A stretch of DNA of 10,517 nt from CAZJCK01 sp964544635 (GTDB lineage: Bacteria; Zixibacteria; MSB-5A5; GN15; FEB-12), in the NCBI GenBank assembly GCA_964544635.1, contig CAZJCK010000094.1:1-10517 (forward strand), in the 5' to 3' direction. This document shows positions 4,502-10,517 of the stretch, piece after piece. A program made the position numbers and the translations under genes. Each line of letters begins with the position of its first letter. The stretch's first letter is position 1. The notes beneath the pieces are model-generated. The model worked only from the letters and a program-made list of their open reading frames with translations. It made no database searches and was not told the DNA's origin.

Positions 4502-5641
4502 TTACACTGAAAACGACTCGGAGTCGCTTCCCTTTTTCGCGATTTCTTTCAATGTCTTGAACTTGTAGATGCCGGTATTGTGCCCGTCGGAGAACTCGAA
4601 CATCAGGGCATACCGTCCCACCGGCTGGGCGCTCTTCACCTGGATATCGAGCTGCACTCTTTTGGGGTTCAGGATTTTCTCACCGGTGTCTTCATCGACA
4701 CACTGTGCGCACGGACAGTTGATGCGCAGGTCGTACGGTTTGAGCACATCGCGCTGGCCATCCGGCCAGACCAGCACCAGGTCGCCGTTTTCGTTCAGTT
4801 CGATATCGAGGGGTGCTTCACCGCCCGACGCGACCACTTTCTGCAGGCTTTCTTTGAACTGCTCGGCCACCCCCAAAAGCGATTTGGCCGCTGCCGAGTC
4901 TTTCGAGCGCGCCAGCACCGGCACACCCTCTTCACCCGACTGCATGAATTCGGGATCAAGCGGCAGCGCTCCCAAAAACGGCAGGCCGAGCTGCTCGGCC
5001 ATCTGTTTGCCACCGCCTGTCTTGAAGACGTCGGTCACCTTGCCGCAATGCTCGCAGGTAAACCCGGACATATTCTCGAGAATGCCGATGATCGGCACAT
5101 TTACTTCCTGGAACATGCGCAATCCCTTACGCGCCACTCCCAGCGACACCTGCTGCGGCGTGGTAACGATGATCGCTCCCGACAGGGAGGCCTGCTGCGC
5201 CAGAGTGAGCTGGACATCACCGGTTCCCGGCGGCAGGTCAATCAACAGGTAATCCAACTCCCCCCAGGCGACATTGCCCAAAAACTGCTGAATCATTTTC
5301 ATCGCCATCGGCGCCCGCCAGATAACCGGGGCATCCTCGCCCAAAAGAAGCCCCATCGACACGAAATTAACTCCGTGCCTGGTGATCGGATAGATTTCGT
5401 TCTGGCTGAATTTCGGTTTGTCGGTGCCCGATCCGAGCATACCGGGCTGGCTGGGACCGTAAATATCGGCATCGAGCAAGCCCACTTTCGCACCGGTTTC
5501 GTTCAATGCCACCGCCAGGTTGGACGATACGGTTGACTTGCCGACGCCGCCCTTACCTGATGCGATCGCGACAATATGTTTCACTTCCGACAACGCCTGG
5601 TGCATAGCCTGACGGTTCGCCGGAGCTGATTTAGCAGACAT
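4502..5641 (-). CDS. mrp: Mrp/ApbC (HCF101-like) iron-sulfur carrier ATPase with C-terminal DUF971
   Basis: A 379-residue Mrp/NBP35-class P-loop ATPase that binds and delivers [4Fe-4S] clusters. Seen directly: deviant Walker A SGKGGVGKS (28-36), DADIYGPSQP (57-66), LLIDLPPGTGD (132-142), and the cluster-binding CEHC (C196, C199) after GILENMSGFT. Residues about 280-367 form a DUF971/GBBH-like domain (LVWPDGQRDVL, then NCPCAQC, then FSDGHNTGIY). Its C309, C311, C314 and H354 match the Cys3-His zinc site of gamma-butyrobetaine hydroxylase N-termini. The usual bacterial N-terminal DUF59/MIP18 domain is absent: only 27 residues precede the P-loop. Plant HCF101 also carries DUF971 after the ATPase. 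The ATG at 5639-5641 has GAGG 8 nt upstream. A TATAAC hexamer (5700-5705) may be its -10, without a good -35. It leads the operon with nfu. Confidence 0.94.
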   Translation of the reverse strand: MSAKSAPANRQAMHQALSEVKHIVAIASGKGGVGKSTVSSNLAVALNETGAKVGLLDADIYGPSQPGMLGSGTDKPKFSQNEIYPITRHGVNFVSMGLLLGEDAPVIWRAPMAMKMIQQFLGNVAWGELDYLLIDLPPGTGDVQLTLAQQASLSGAIIVTTPQQVSLGVARKGLRMFQEVNVPIIGILENMSGFTCEHCGKVTDVFKTGGGKQMAEQLGLPFLGALPLDPEFMQSGEEGVPVLARSKDSAAAKSLLGVAEQFKESLQKVVASGGEAPLDIELNENGDLVLVWPDGQRDVLKPYDLRINCPCAQCVDEDTGEKILNPKRVQLDIQVKSAQPVGRYALMFEFSDGHNTGIYKFKTLKEIAKKGSDSESFSV

Positions 5642-5736
5642 ATCTATAACCTCTCATTTCACTCATCCGGGAAGACCGAAATAGCCTCCCCATGTCAATG
5701 TTATACGCATAAGTTACCATCCGGCGCAGAAATAGC

Positions 5737-5761
5737 AAGGGGGGCGCAGCCCCCTTTTTTT
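5737..5761 (+). terminator. Plus-oriented intrinsic terminator without an obvious gene
   Basis: GGGGGC-GCA-GCCCCC (5740-5754), with flanking AA/TT pairs, is followed by seven T (5755-5761): a textbook plus-strand terminator. No plus-strand gene lies between 3727 and here. On the minus strand it is followed only by TTGCTATTTC, so it might act as a second, weaker stop after the secreted-protein gene and insulate mrp. Confidence 0.65.
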
Positions 5762-5803
5762 CTTCGAAACGCCCGGCGACACTATTGCGCCGCGCCTTTC
5801 ACT

Positions 5804-5855
5804 GTCATCCCGGACAAGTCCGGCAGCCGCCGGACGCAGATCCGGGATCCATCTT
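5804..5855. repeat. Nested palindromic element (GTCATCCCGGA...TCCGGGAT type)
   Basis: An outer pair ATCCCGGA/TCCGGGAT (5807-5814, 5841-5848) encloses an inner perfect hairpin GTCCGGC/GCCGGAC (5818-5824, 5829-5835) with a 4-nt loop. The flanking bases read GTCATCCCGGA and TCCGGGATCCATC, a pattern I recognise from dispersed intergenic repeats in several bacterial groups. No transposase is present. Only one copy is in the window, so dispersal is not shown here. No gene is visible in 5642-5949. Confidence 0.55.
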
Positions 5856-5891
5856 CCATACCTTGATCGCCGCAACTCCTCATCAGTCCCT

Positions 5892-5922
5892 AAAAAAAAC
5901 CGGCGGGCATCACACCCGCCGG
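5892..5922 (-). terminator. Intrinsic terminator of the secreted cupredoxin/dockerin-like gene
   Basis: On the minus strand CCGGCGGG (complement of 5915-5922) pairs with CCCGCCGG (complement of 5900-5907) over a 7-nt loop and runs directly into eight T (complement of A 5892-5899). It starts 27 nt after the stop of the gene ending at 5950. This is the clearest terminator in the window. Confidence 0.9.
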
Positions 5923-5949
5923 CTCACGATCAATTATGAGGTTATATTC

Positions 5950-8535
5950 TTACGGACAGTTCAATGGTGCCGGGCCGCTACCGAACAGGAAATCGACCAG
6001 GTAAGCCAGATCGATTGGGCCGGCACTGGCGCCGTCGTTATCCAGGTCGGCTTCGTCAGCACACGGTGGCGCGGCACCACCGCCGAACAGGAAGTCGACC
6101 AGGAAGGCCAAGTCAATCGGGTCGGAATCGATGGTGTCGCTATTGATATCACCGGTCGGATCGACACAACAGCTACCGCCATCCGAACCGTCGCAATCTT
6201 CATCGATACCGTTGCCCGGGATCTCGGTTGCGCCCGGATTGATGCCGGCATTGGTGTCGTCACAGTCGGTGTTATCGGAGACAGTACCGGGTCCACAGAT
6301 ACCATTCGCGAACACCACCGGCGACAGCGGATCGCCATAGGTGTCGCTGTCGGCGTCGGTGAAACACGTTACCGCATCGGCGCCGTTACAATCCTCGTCG
6401 ATACCGTTGTCGGGGATCTCGATTGCGCCCGGGTTGATGCCCGAGTTGCCGTCATTGCAGTCGAGCTGATTGTTGGCGAATCCTGGCGGACAACTGCCGT
6501 TCGGGTGTACCGTTGGAGTGCTGCCGGCCTGGCCGTAGCCATCATTGTCATTGTCGGGCCAGCAGGTCACGGCATCGAAACCGTTGCAGTCCTGATCGAC
6601 ACCATCGTCAGGTATCTCCGGGGCGCCCGGATAGGCACTGCCATCGGCCGGAGCACAGTCGCACGCATCGCCGTAGCCATCGCCATCGGAATCGATCTGA
6701 CTCGGATTGGGGGTCGAGGGACAGTTGTCGCGTACATCCGGAATGAAGTCGCCGTCGCTATCGCAATACGACGCCGTGGCCGACCACGGATCCTGGTCCG
6801 CGCCGTTGCGACCATCGTTAAAGGCGAACGCCTGACCGCTCAGCATATTCTGATCCACACTCAGGTAGTCGCCGAGATACGGTGCGCCGAAGATATACGG
6901 AACGGTACTCGCCGGCGGCACCGGGCCGACATCGCTTACCACGCAATCGACCCAGGTCGCGCCACAGTCGAGCGACTTGGAGGCCCAGACCTCGCTTAAG
7001 GTGTTGCCGGGATCATTGCGACGGTCATAGTAGGTGATGACGATTTCGCCGGTGGCGTCGTCGACCATCATCGACGGTGCCCATTGGTCGAGGCCGTTGC
7101 CAGTCGGATCCTGGTTGACACGAATTGGCGGTGACCACGTCAAACCGCCGTCGACCGACCTGCTGAAAAAGATATCGCCATCGCCGTTGCTGAAGTCCGG
7201 CCAGGCCAGGTACAACTCACCGGGACATGGCGCGGCAGGCGAGTTCTGACTTGCTATGGTGACAGCATGGGAGGCCATGAAGCCGGGCGCGATGATCGGT
7301 GGCCCGGCTATCATGGGAGCGGCGATAAGCGGTCCCGTGCCACCGGTCAGCGCGCCCCATGGCACGCCGCCGCCCGGAGCGGGCGAGGCATCGACAAAAA
7401 TGGCGCCGCCGGCCGGGTCAGCCCAGGCAACATACACGGCACCCGGAGGGAGCAGCGGATTGCCGACACCACCAACGACGTCAATCGACGGCCGGTGGCT
7501 GCCGGGGGAATTCGGGAATACACCCAACCCACCGGGCAAAAGCGGTATGGGAGGGCTGAAGACCGGATAGGCCGGCGTTCCCACGCCGCTGGGACCCGGG
7601 ATAGCAGTCGATGCGGTCCAGATGATGTAGCCATCGCCCGGATCATCATAGTCGGAGCCGCTGCCGTCAGCGTCGCCCAGCGCACCGTCAAGATATTCTA
7701 CCCAGGCGAAATGTGCGTCGCCAACCCCCGGCGAGGCCGGATCGTCGTCGGTCACGACATACGGAAAGTCGACAAAGGTCGCGCCTGGTGTGTTCGCAAA
7801 CACCGGTATGCCCGCGCCAAACCCCGCGCCACCACCGGGCGAAACGTTGGCCACGATGGCATTGCCCGGGGAGGTTACGGTTGGTGGTCCAATACGTTCA
7901 CTGGTGGCGATTACAAAACCACCGCCCGGAACCGCATTGCCGTCGATCGCCGGATTCCACTCCTCCGTATACGGCGCATCCACCGGTTTGGGTATTGGTA
8001 TCCAGGAGCCGGGCATCCCGCTCACAGGACTGAACGAGACATTTACGAAGCTTGGAACTAACACACCGGTGGGAAGCACGTTGTGGATCGCATACGTTTC
8101 GCCGAAAACGGTCTCGCTCAAGGCGATCTCGACATTGTTTTCTTCGCTGCCGGGCGCGCCACCGGGAATGATGTCGCCATTGGGCGTCTGCTGCTCCACC
8201 CAGATGGTGTCACGCATCGTCCCGGGATGGATAGTACACCGGTAGGGGAAAGGCCCGGGGCCGTCAAGAGGCTGAATGATGATTTGAAAGGTGAACCCGG
8301 CAACCGAGGAGGTTGCGGAGGCAAAAGTCTTTGCCGAGGAGGCGTCCGATGTCACGTTGTGTGGCACCCCTCCAACCCAGGTCCAGACGACAGTATCGCC
8401 GGGCAGCACGGTGGTGCCGAGCGGCGAGAAAAAGTTGTTGCCCACAGTGATGTTATGCGTCGTCGCTCCGACCGACCCGGCCAGAAAAAATACGACAACA
8501 AGCCCCATGATCAGACGGCACAACCGTGCTCTCAT
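5950..8535 (-). CDS. Secreted cupredoxin / sialidase-like / MopE-TSP3 / dockerin-like multidomain protein
   Basis: An 861-residue exported protein. Residues 1-24 are a signal peptide (basic start, GLVVVFFLAG core, cleavage likely after SVGA). Residues about 26-116 are a plastocyanin-like cupredoxin with a full type 1 copper set H59, C100, H103, M107 (VPHNVTS; YRCTIHPGTM). Residues about 125-590 are beta-rich, with one good Asp box SVDGGLTW (460-467) and a degenerate one SLDCGATW (521-528), pointing to a sialidase/BNR-like propeller without visible catalytic proof. Residues 591-629 are TSP3-like (DSDGD, DSDGDGYGDACD). About 630-786 hold three MopE-like units (INPGAIEIPDNGIDEDCNG type). Residues 793-859 are a two-repeat dockerin-like tail (IDLAFLVDFLFG, IDLAYLVDFLFG, 34 residues apart). 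GGAGGG lies 7 nt before the ATG. Function unknown; probably surface-attached and calcium-stabilised. It has a promoter (8716-8744) and a terminator of its own. Confidence 0.9.
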   Translation of the reverse strand: MRARLCRLIMGLVVVFFLAGSVGATTHNITVGNNFFSPLGTTVLPGDTVVWTWVGGVPHNVTSDASSAKTFASATSSVAGFTFQIIIQPLDGPGPFPYRCTIHPGTMRDTIWVEQQTPNGDIIPGGAPGSEENNVEIALSETVFGETYAIHNVLPTGVLVPSFVNVSFSPVSGMPGSWIPIPKPVDAPYTEEWNPAIDGNAVPGGGFVIATSERIGPPTVTSPGNAIVANVSPGGGAGFGAGIPVFANTPGATFVDFPYVVTDDDPASPGVGDAHFAWVEYLDGALGDADGSGSDYDDPGDGYIIWTASTAIPGPSGVGTPAYPVFSPPIPLLPGGLGVFPNSPGSHRPSIDVVGGVGNPLLPPGAVYVAWADPAGGAIFVDASPAPGGGVPWGALTGGTGPLIAAPMIAGPPIIAPGFMASHAVTIASQNSPAAPCPGELYLAWPDFSNGDGDIFFSRSVDGGLTWSPPIRVNQDPTGNGLDQWAPSMMVDDATGEIVITYYDRRNDPGNTLSEVWASKSLDCGATWVDCVVSDVGPVPPASTVPYIFGAPYLGDYLSVDQNMLSGQAFAFNDGRNGADQDPWSATASYCDSDGDFIPDVRDNCPSTPNPSQIDSDGDGYGDACDCAPADGSAYPGAPEIPDDGVDQDCNGFDAVTCWPDNDNDGYGQAGSTPTVHPNGSCPPGFANNQLDCNDGNSGINPGAIEIPDNGIDEDCNGADAVTCFTDADSDTYGDPLSPVVFANGICGPGTVSDNTDCDDTNAGINPGATEIPGNGIDEDCDGSDGGSCCVDPTGDINSDTIDSDPIDLAFLVDFLFGGGAAPPCADEADLDNDGASAGPIDLAYLVDFLFGSGPAPLNCP
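5981..6640. repeat. Coding direct repeats for dockerin-like and MopE-like units
   Basis: Two copies of a roughly 40-bp segment, 102 bp apart (starting near 5981 and 6083), encode the two dockerin-like halves. Three diverged copies of a longer unit (near 6189-6245, 6382-6440 and 6581-6630) encode the EIPDNGIDEDCNG-type segments. Synonymous differences show these are old duplications held by selection, not recent slippage. Confidence 0.75.
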
Positions 8536-8715
8536 GTGTGTTCCCTCCGTAGTTTACAATTACTGCAAGACGTGGACGGTGAAATACGTTGTCAGAAAAG
8601 CGTTTGAATATGATCTATGGCAGGACACCCCGGACCTCAGACAACCGGGAATTACAAACGAAGAGGGTCTTGTATCAGCTATTTGTCCGAGGAGTACTGC
8701 GTGCTGTACAAAGAT

Positions 8716-8744
8716 ATGATAGGGCTATGATTCGATGTTGTCAA
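8716..8744 (-). promoter_or_regulatory. Sigma70-like promoter of the secreted multidomain protein
   Basis: On the minus strand a perfect TTGACA (8739-8744) is followed after exactly 17 nt by TATCAT (8716-8721), 5 of 6 to consensus. This predicts a start near 8709 and a leader of about 170 nt before the ATG at 8535. It is the best -35 in the window. No known riboswitch was recognised in the leader, and no gene lies between 8536 and 8886. Confidence 0.7.
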
Positions 8745-8790
8745 TCGTTTTGGCCGGTTGACCGGGGCTGCGCTCTATATCACAGCAAAC

Positions 8791-8819
8791 TTGCACGCCG
8801 GACATTTTCAGTGTATCAT
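8791..8819 (+). promoter_or_regulatory. Probable promoter of the P5C dehydrogenase gene
   Basis: TTGCAC (8791-8796) and TATCAT (8814-8819) are 17 nt apart. The -10 is good (5 of 6), the -35 weak (3 of 6), as expected for a regulated promoter. Predicted start is about 8826, within the inverted repeat at 8819-8838. Confidence 0.45.
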
Positions 8820-8838
8820 TCGTGACTAAATTCACGAA
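8819..8838. promoter_or_regulatory. Perfect 7-6-7 inverted repeat, candidate repressor operator
   Basis: TTCGTGA-N6-TCACGAA with an AT-rich spacer sits directly after the -10 of the dehydrogenase promoter and covers the predicted transcription start, the classic place for a repressor. No U tract follows, so it is not a terminator. The binding protein is unknown; no regulator gene is adjacent. Confidence 0.55.
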
Positions 8839-8889
8839 CGACGTGCGGCACCCGGTACAACAGTGGCCGCCTGAAAACAGGAGATTATG

Positions 8890-10512
8890 ATGGGTATTTT
8901 TCGCGTTCCGCCCCCCAAAAACGAACCGATCCGGGGCTACGCTCCCGGTTCCGATGACCACAAGGCCCTCAAAGCCGAATTGAAACGGCTCAAAAGCACG
9001 CCGATCGAAATCCCGATGGTAATCGACGGTGAGTCGGTCACGACTGACAAGAAGATCGAGATCAAACCGCCTCATGACCTCGGTACCGTAATCGCCAACT
9101 ACCACCAAGGCAGCAAAGCCGAGGTCGCCCGCGCTGTTGAGACCGCACTCGAGGCGCAGAAAACCTGGCAGCACTTCTCATGGGAGCACCGTGCCGCCAT
9201 CTTCCTGAAAGCGGCCGACCTGCTGGCCGGGCCGTACCGCCACACCATGAATGCCGCCTGCATGCTGGCACACTCCAAAACGATCTACCAGTCTGAAATT
9301 GACGCCGTCTGTGAGCTGGCCGATTTCTGGCGCTTCAACGCCTACTATATGGAGCAAATCTACGACCTGCAGCCGGAATCGAGCCACCAGATCTGGGATC
9401 GCGTCGATCACCGTCCGCTCGAAGGCTTCGTCTTCGCCGTCACGCCGTTCAACTTCGTGTCCATCAACGGCAACCTGCCGACCGCCCCGGCCATGCTGGG
9501 CAATGTGGCGGTCTGGAAACCGGCCTCGACCGCGATCTATACGTCGTATTTCATCATGAAAATCCTCCAGGAAGCCGGCCTGCCGAAAGGCGTGATCAAC
9601 ATGGTCTTCGCCCGCGGCGCCGATATCGGCGACGCCGTGCTCAAGAACCCCAACCTTGCCGGTATTCACTTCACCGGTTCGACCGGTGTTTTTCAGAACA
9701 TGTGGAAAACGATCGGCGACAATATCGCCGGCTATAAATCGTATCCGCGGATCGTCGGTGAGACCGGCGGCAAAGACTTCATCTTCGCCCACAACTCTGC
9801 CGATCCGGCCGAGGTCGCGACCGCTATCACCCGCGGCGGCTTCGAGTACCAGGGCCAGAAGTGCAGCGCGGCATCACGCTGCTACCTGCCCAAGTCGACC
9901 TGGCCCAAAACTAAGGAGATCCTCCTCAAACAGCTCGGTGAATTGAAGATGGGCGACCCGGAAGATCACAAGAACTTTGTCTGCGCCGTCATCGATGAAT
10001 CAGCCTTCAGCTCGATTACAGCGTACATCGATCATGCCAAAAACGACGATGCCTGCGAGATCATTCACGGCGGCAAGTACGACAAGAAGAAGGGCTACTT
10101 CATCGATCCGACCGTCGTGGTCACCACCGACCCGCACAACAAGCTGATCGAAGAAGAGATCTTTGGCCCGGTGGTGACGATTTACGTGTACGAGGATGAC
10201 GACTTCGCCAAGACCCTGCACCTGTGCGACCAGACCTCACCGTACGCCCTCACCGGCGCCATCTTTGCGGTCGACCGCAACGCCATCACGCTGGCCGAGC
10301 GGACCCTGCGCCACGCCGCCGGCAACTTCTACATTAACGACAAGCCGACCGGTGCGGTGGTCGGACAGCAGCCGTTCGGCGGCGGCCGGGCCTCGGGAAC
10401 GAATGACAAGGCGGGGGGTATCCAGAACATGCTGCGCTGGGTTTCGCCGCGCTCGATCAAGGAGAACTTCGTCCCGCCGAAGGACTACAAGTATCCGTAT
10501 ATGGGGGACTGA
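8890..10512 (+). CDS. pruA: Delta-1-pyrroline-5-carboxylate dehydrogenase (ALDH4A1 type)
   Basis: An aldehyde dehydrogenase of 540 residues (541 if read from the ATG at 8887). It oxidises glutamate semialdehyde, in equilibrium with pyrroline-5-carboxylate, to glutamate with NAD, the second step of proline breakdown. Numbering from 8887: WKPAS with K211, FTGST (262-266) in the NAD fold, general base E292 in VGETGGKD, catalytic C326 in YQGQKCSAASR, EEIFGPVV (423-430), and PFGGGRASGTNDKAGG (497-511). The N-terminal PPPKNEPIRGYAPGS and TPFNFVSINGNLPTAPAMLGN are typical of the stand-alone eukaryote-like P5C dehydrogenase class and not of the PutA fusion. Two ATGs are in tandem; AGGAG (8879-8883) is 3 nt from the first and 6 nt from the second, so 8890 is favoured. 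No proline dehydrogenase gene is seen here. Confidence 0.93.
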   Translation: MGIFRVPPPKNEPIRGYAPGSDDHKALKAELKRLKSTPIEIPMVIDGESVTTDKKIEIKPPHDLGTVIANYHQGSKAEVARAVETALEAQKTWQHFSWEHRAAIFLKAADLLAGPYRHTMNAACMLAHSKTIYQSEIDAVCELADFWRFNAYYMEQIYDLQPESSHQIWDRVDHRPLEGFVFAVTPFNFVSINGNLPTAPAMLGNVAVWKPASTAIYTSYFIMKILQEAGLPKGVINMVFARGADIGDAVLKNPNLAGIHFTGSTGVFQNMWKTIGDNIAGYKSYPRIVGETGGKDFIFAHNSADPAEVATAITRGGFEYQGQKCSAASRCYLPKSTWPKTKEILLKQLGELKMGDPEDHKNFVCAVIDESAFSSITAYIDHAKNDDACEIIHGGKYDKKKGYFIDPTVVVTTDPHNKLIEEEIFGPVVTIYVYEDDDFAKTLHLCDQTSPYALTGAIFAVDRNAITLAERTLRHAAGNFYINDKPTGAVVGQQPFGGGRASGTNDKAGGIQNMLRWVSPRSIKENFVPPKDYKYPYMGD

Positions 10513-10517
10513 CCGTT

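Noticed and set aside
4580..5536. 318-codon plus-strand open frame opposite mrp
   Set aside because: His/Arg/Gln-rich shadow of a strongly conserved ATPase gene, with no recognisable domain.
5785..6999. 404-codon plus-strand open frame rich in Val, Ile, Arg and Ala
   Set aside because: It is antisense to the Asp-rich repeats of the secreted protein: GAT/GAC codons read backwards as ATC/GTC. It has no Shine-Dalgarno, no domain, and runs through a terminator and a palindromic repeat.
8536..8709. Possible riboswitch in the leader of the secreted-protein gene
   Set aside because: Checked for recognisable conserved cores and found none; the length alone is not evidence.
1..10517. CRISPR array, tRNA, rRNA, transposase, prophage or toxin-antitoxin genes
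   Set aside because: No spaced direct repeats, no tRNA-like cloverleaf or rRNA motifs noticed, and no open frame with such domains.

Overview
This 10.5 kb window is moderately GC-rich chromosomal DNA from an uncultured-type bacterium, probably a metagenomic scaffold. It contains a run of exactly 100 N (2987-3086), the usual placeholder for a gap of unknown size. The best taxonomic hint is a large secreted protein ending in thrombospondin-3/MopE-like calcium-type repeats and a two-repeat dockerin-like tail (IDLAYLVDFLFG style). In my knowledge such tails are frequent in candidate phylum Zixibacteria and related FCB-group lineages. This is an inference from family style, not a phylogeny.

Layout. 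(1) 84-743: a glycine-rich RRM RNA-binding protein on the minus strand, with a good sigma70-like promoter, a leader of about 180 nt and an intrinsic terminator. (2) 848-2419: an Lrp/AsnC regulator overlapping by one base (TGATG) a YedA/EamA-type ten-helix exporter, preceded by inverted-repeat half-sites that could be its operator. (3) 2434-2912: a PerR-type Fur family regulator, convergent with the exporter. (4) 2934-3246: a hairpin, the assembly gap, and the C-terminal membrane segment of an unidentified plus-strand gene. (5) 3247-3726: TrmO, the tRNA t6A37 methyltransferase. (6) 3890-5641 minus: an iron-sulfur carrier operon, an Mrp/HCF101-like P-loop ATPase with a C-terminal DUF971 domain followed by an Nfu scaffold. 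(7) 5642-5949: an intergenic stretch with an apparently orphan terminator, a nested palindromic repeat and the terminator of the next gene. (8) 5950-8535 minus: an 861-residue secreted multidomain protein (cupredoxin, sialidase-like Asp-box region, TSP3/MopE repeats, dockerin-like tail). (9) 8890-10512 plus: an ALDH4A1-type delta-1-pyrroline-5-carboxylate dehydrogenase, divergent from the secreted protein, with a perfect 7-6-7 inverted repeat over its predicted transcription start.

Functional themes are amino-acid handling (Lrp plus exporter; proline catabolism dehydrogenase) and iron-sulfur/peroxide homeostasis (PerR, Mrp, Nfu). Most genes are conserved housekeeping families. The less ordinary items are the secreted multidomain protein, the Mrp-DUF971 fusion lacking DUF59, the TVN variant in the PerR recognition helix, two genes that look leaderless, and several palindromic intergenic elements. 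I found no CRISPR array, tRNA, rRNA, transposase or phage gene, and no convincing new defence system. Positions 1-83 hold no gene that I can support.
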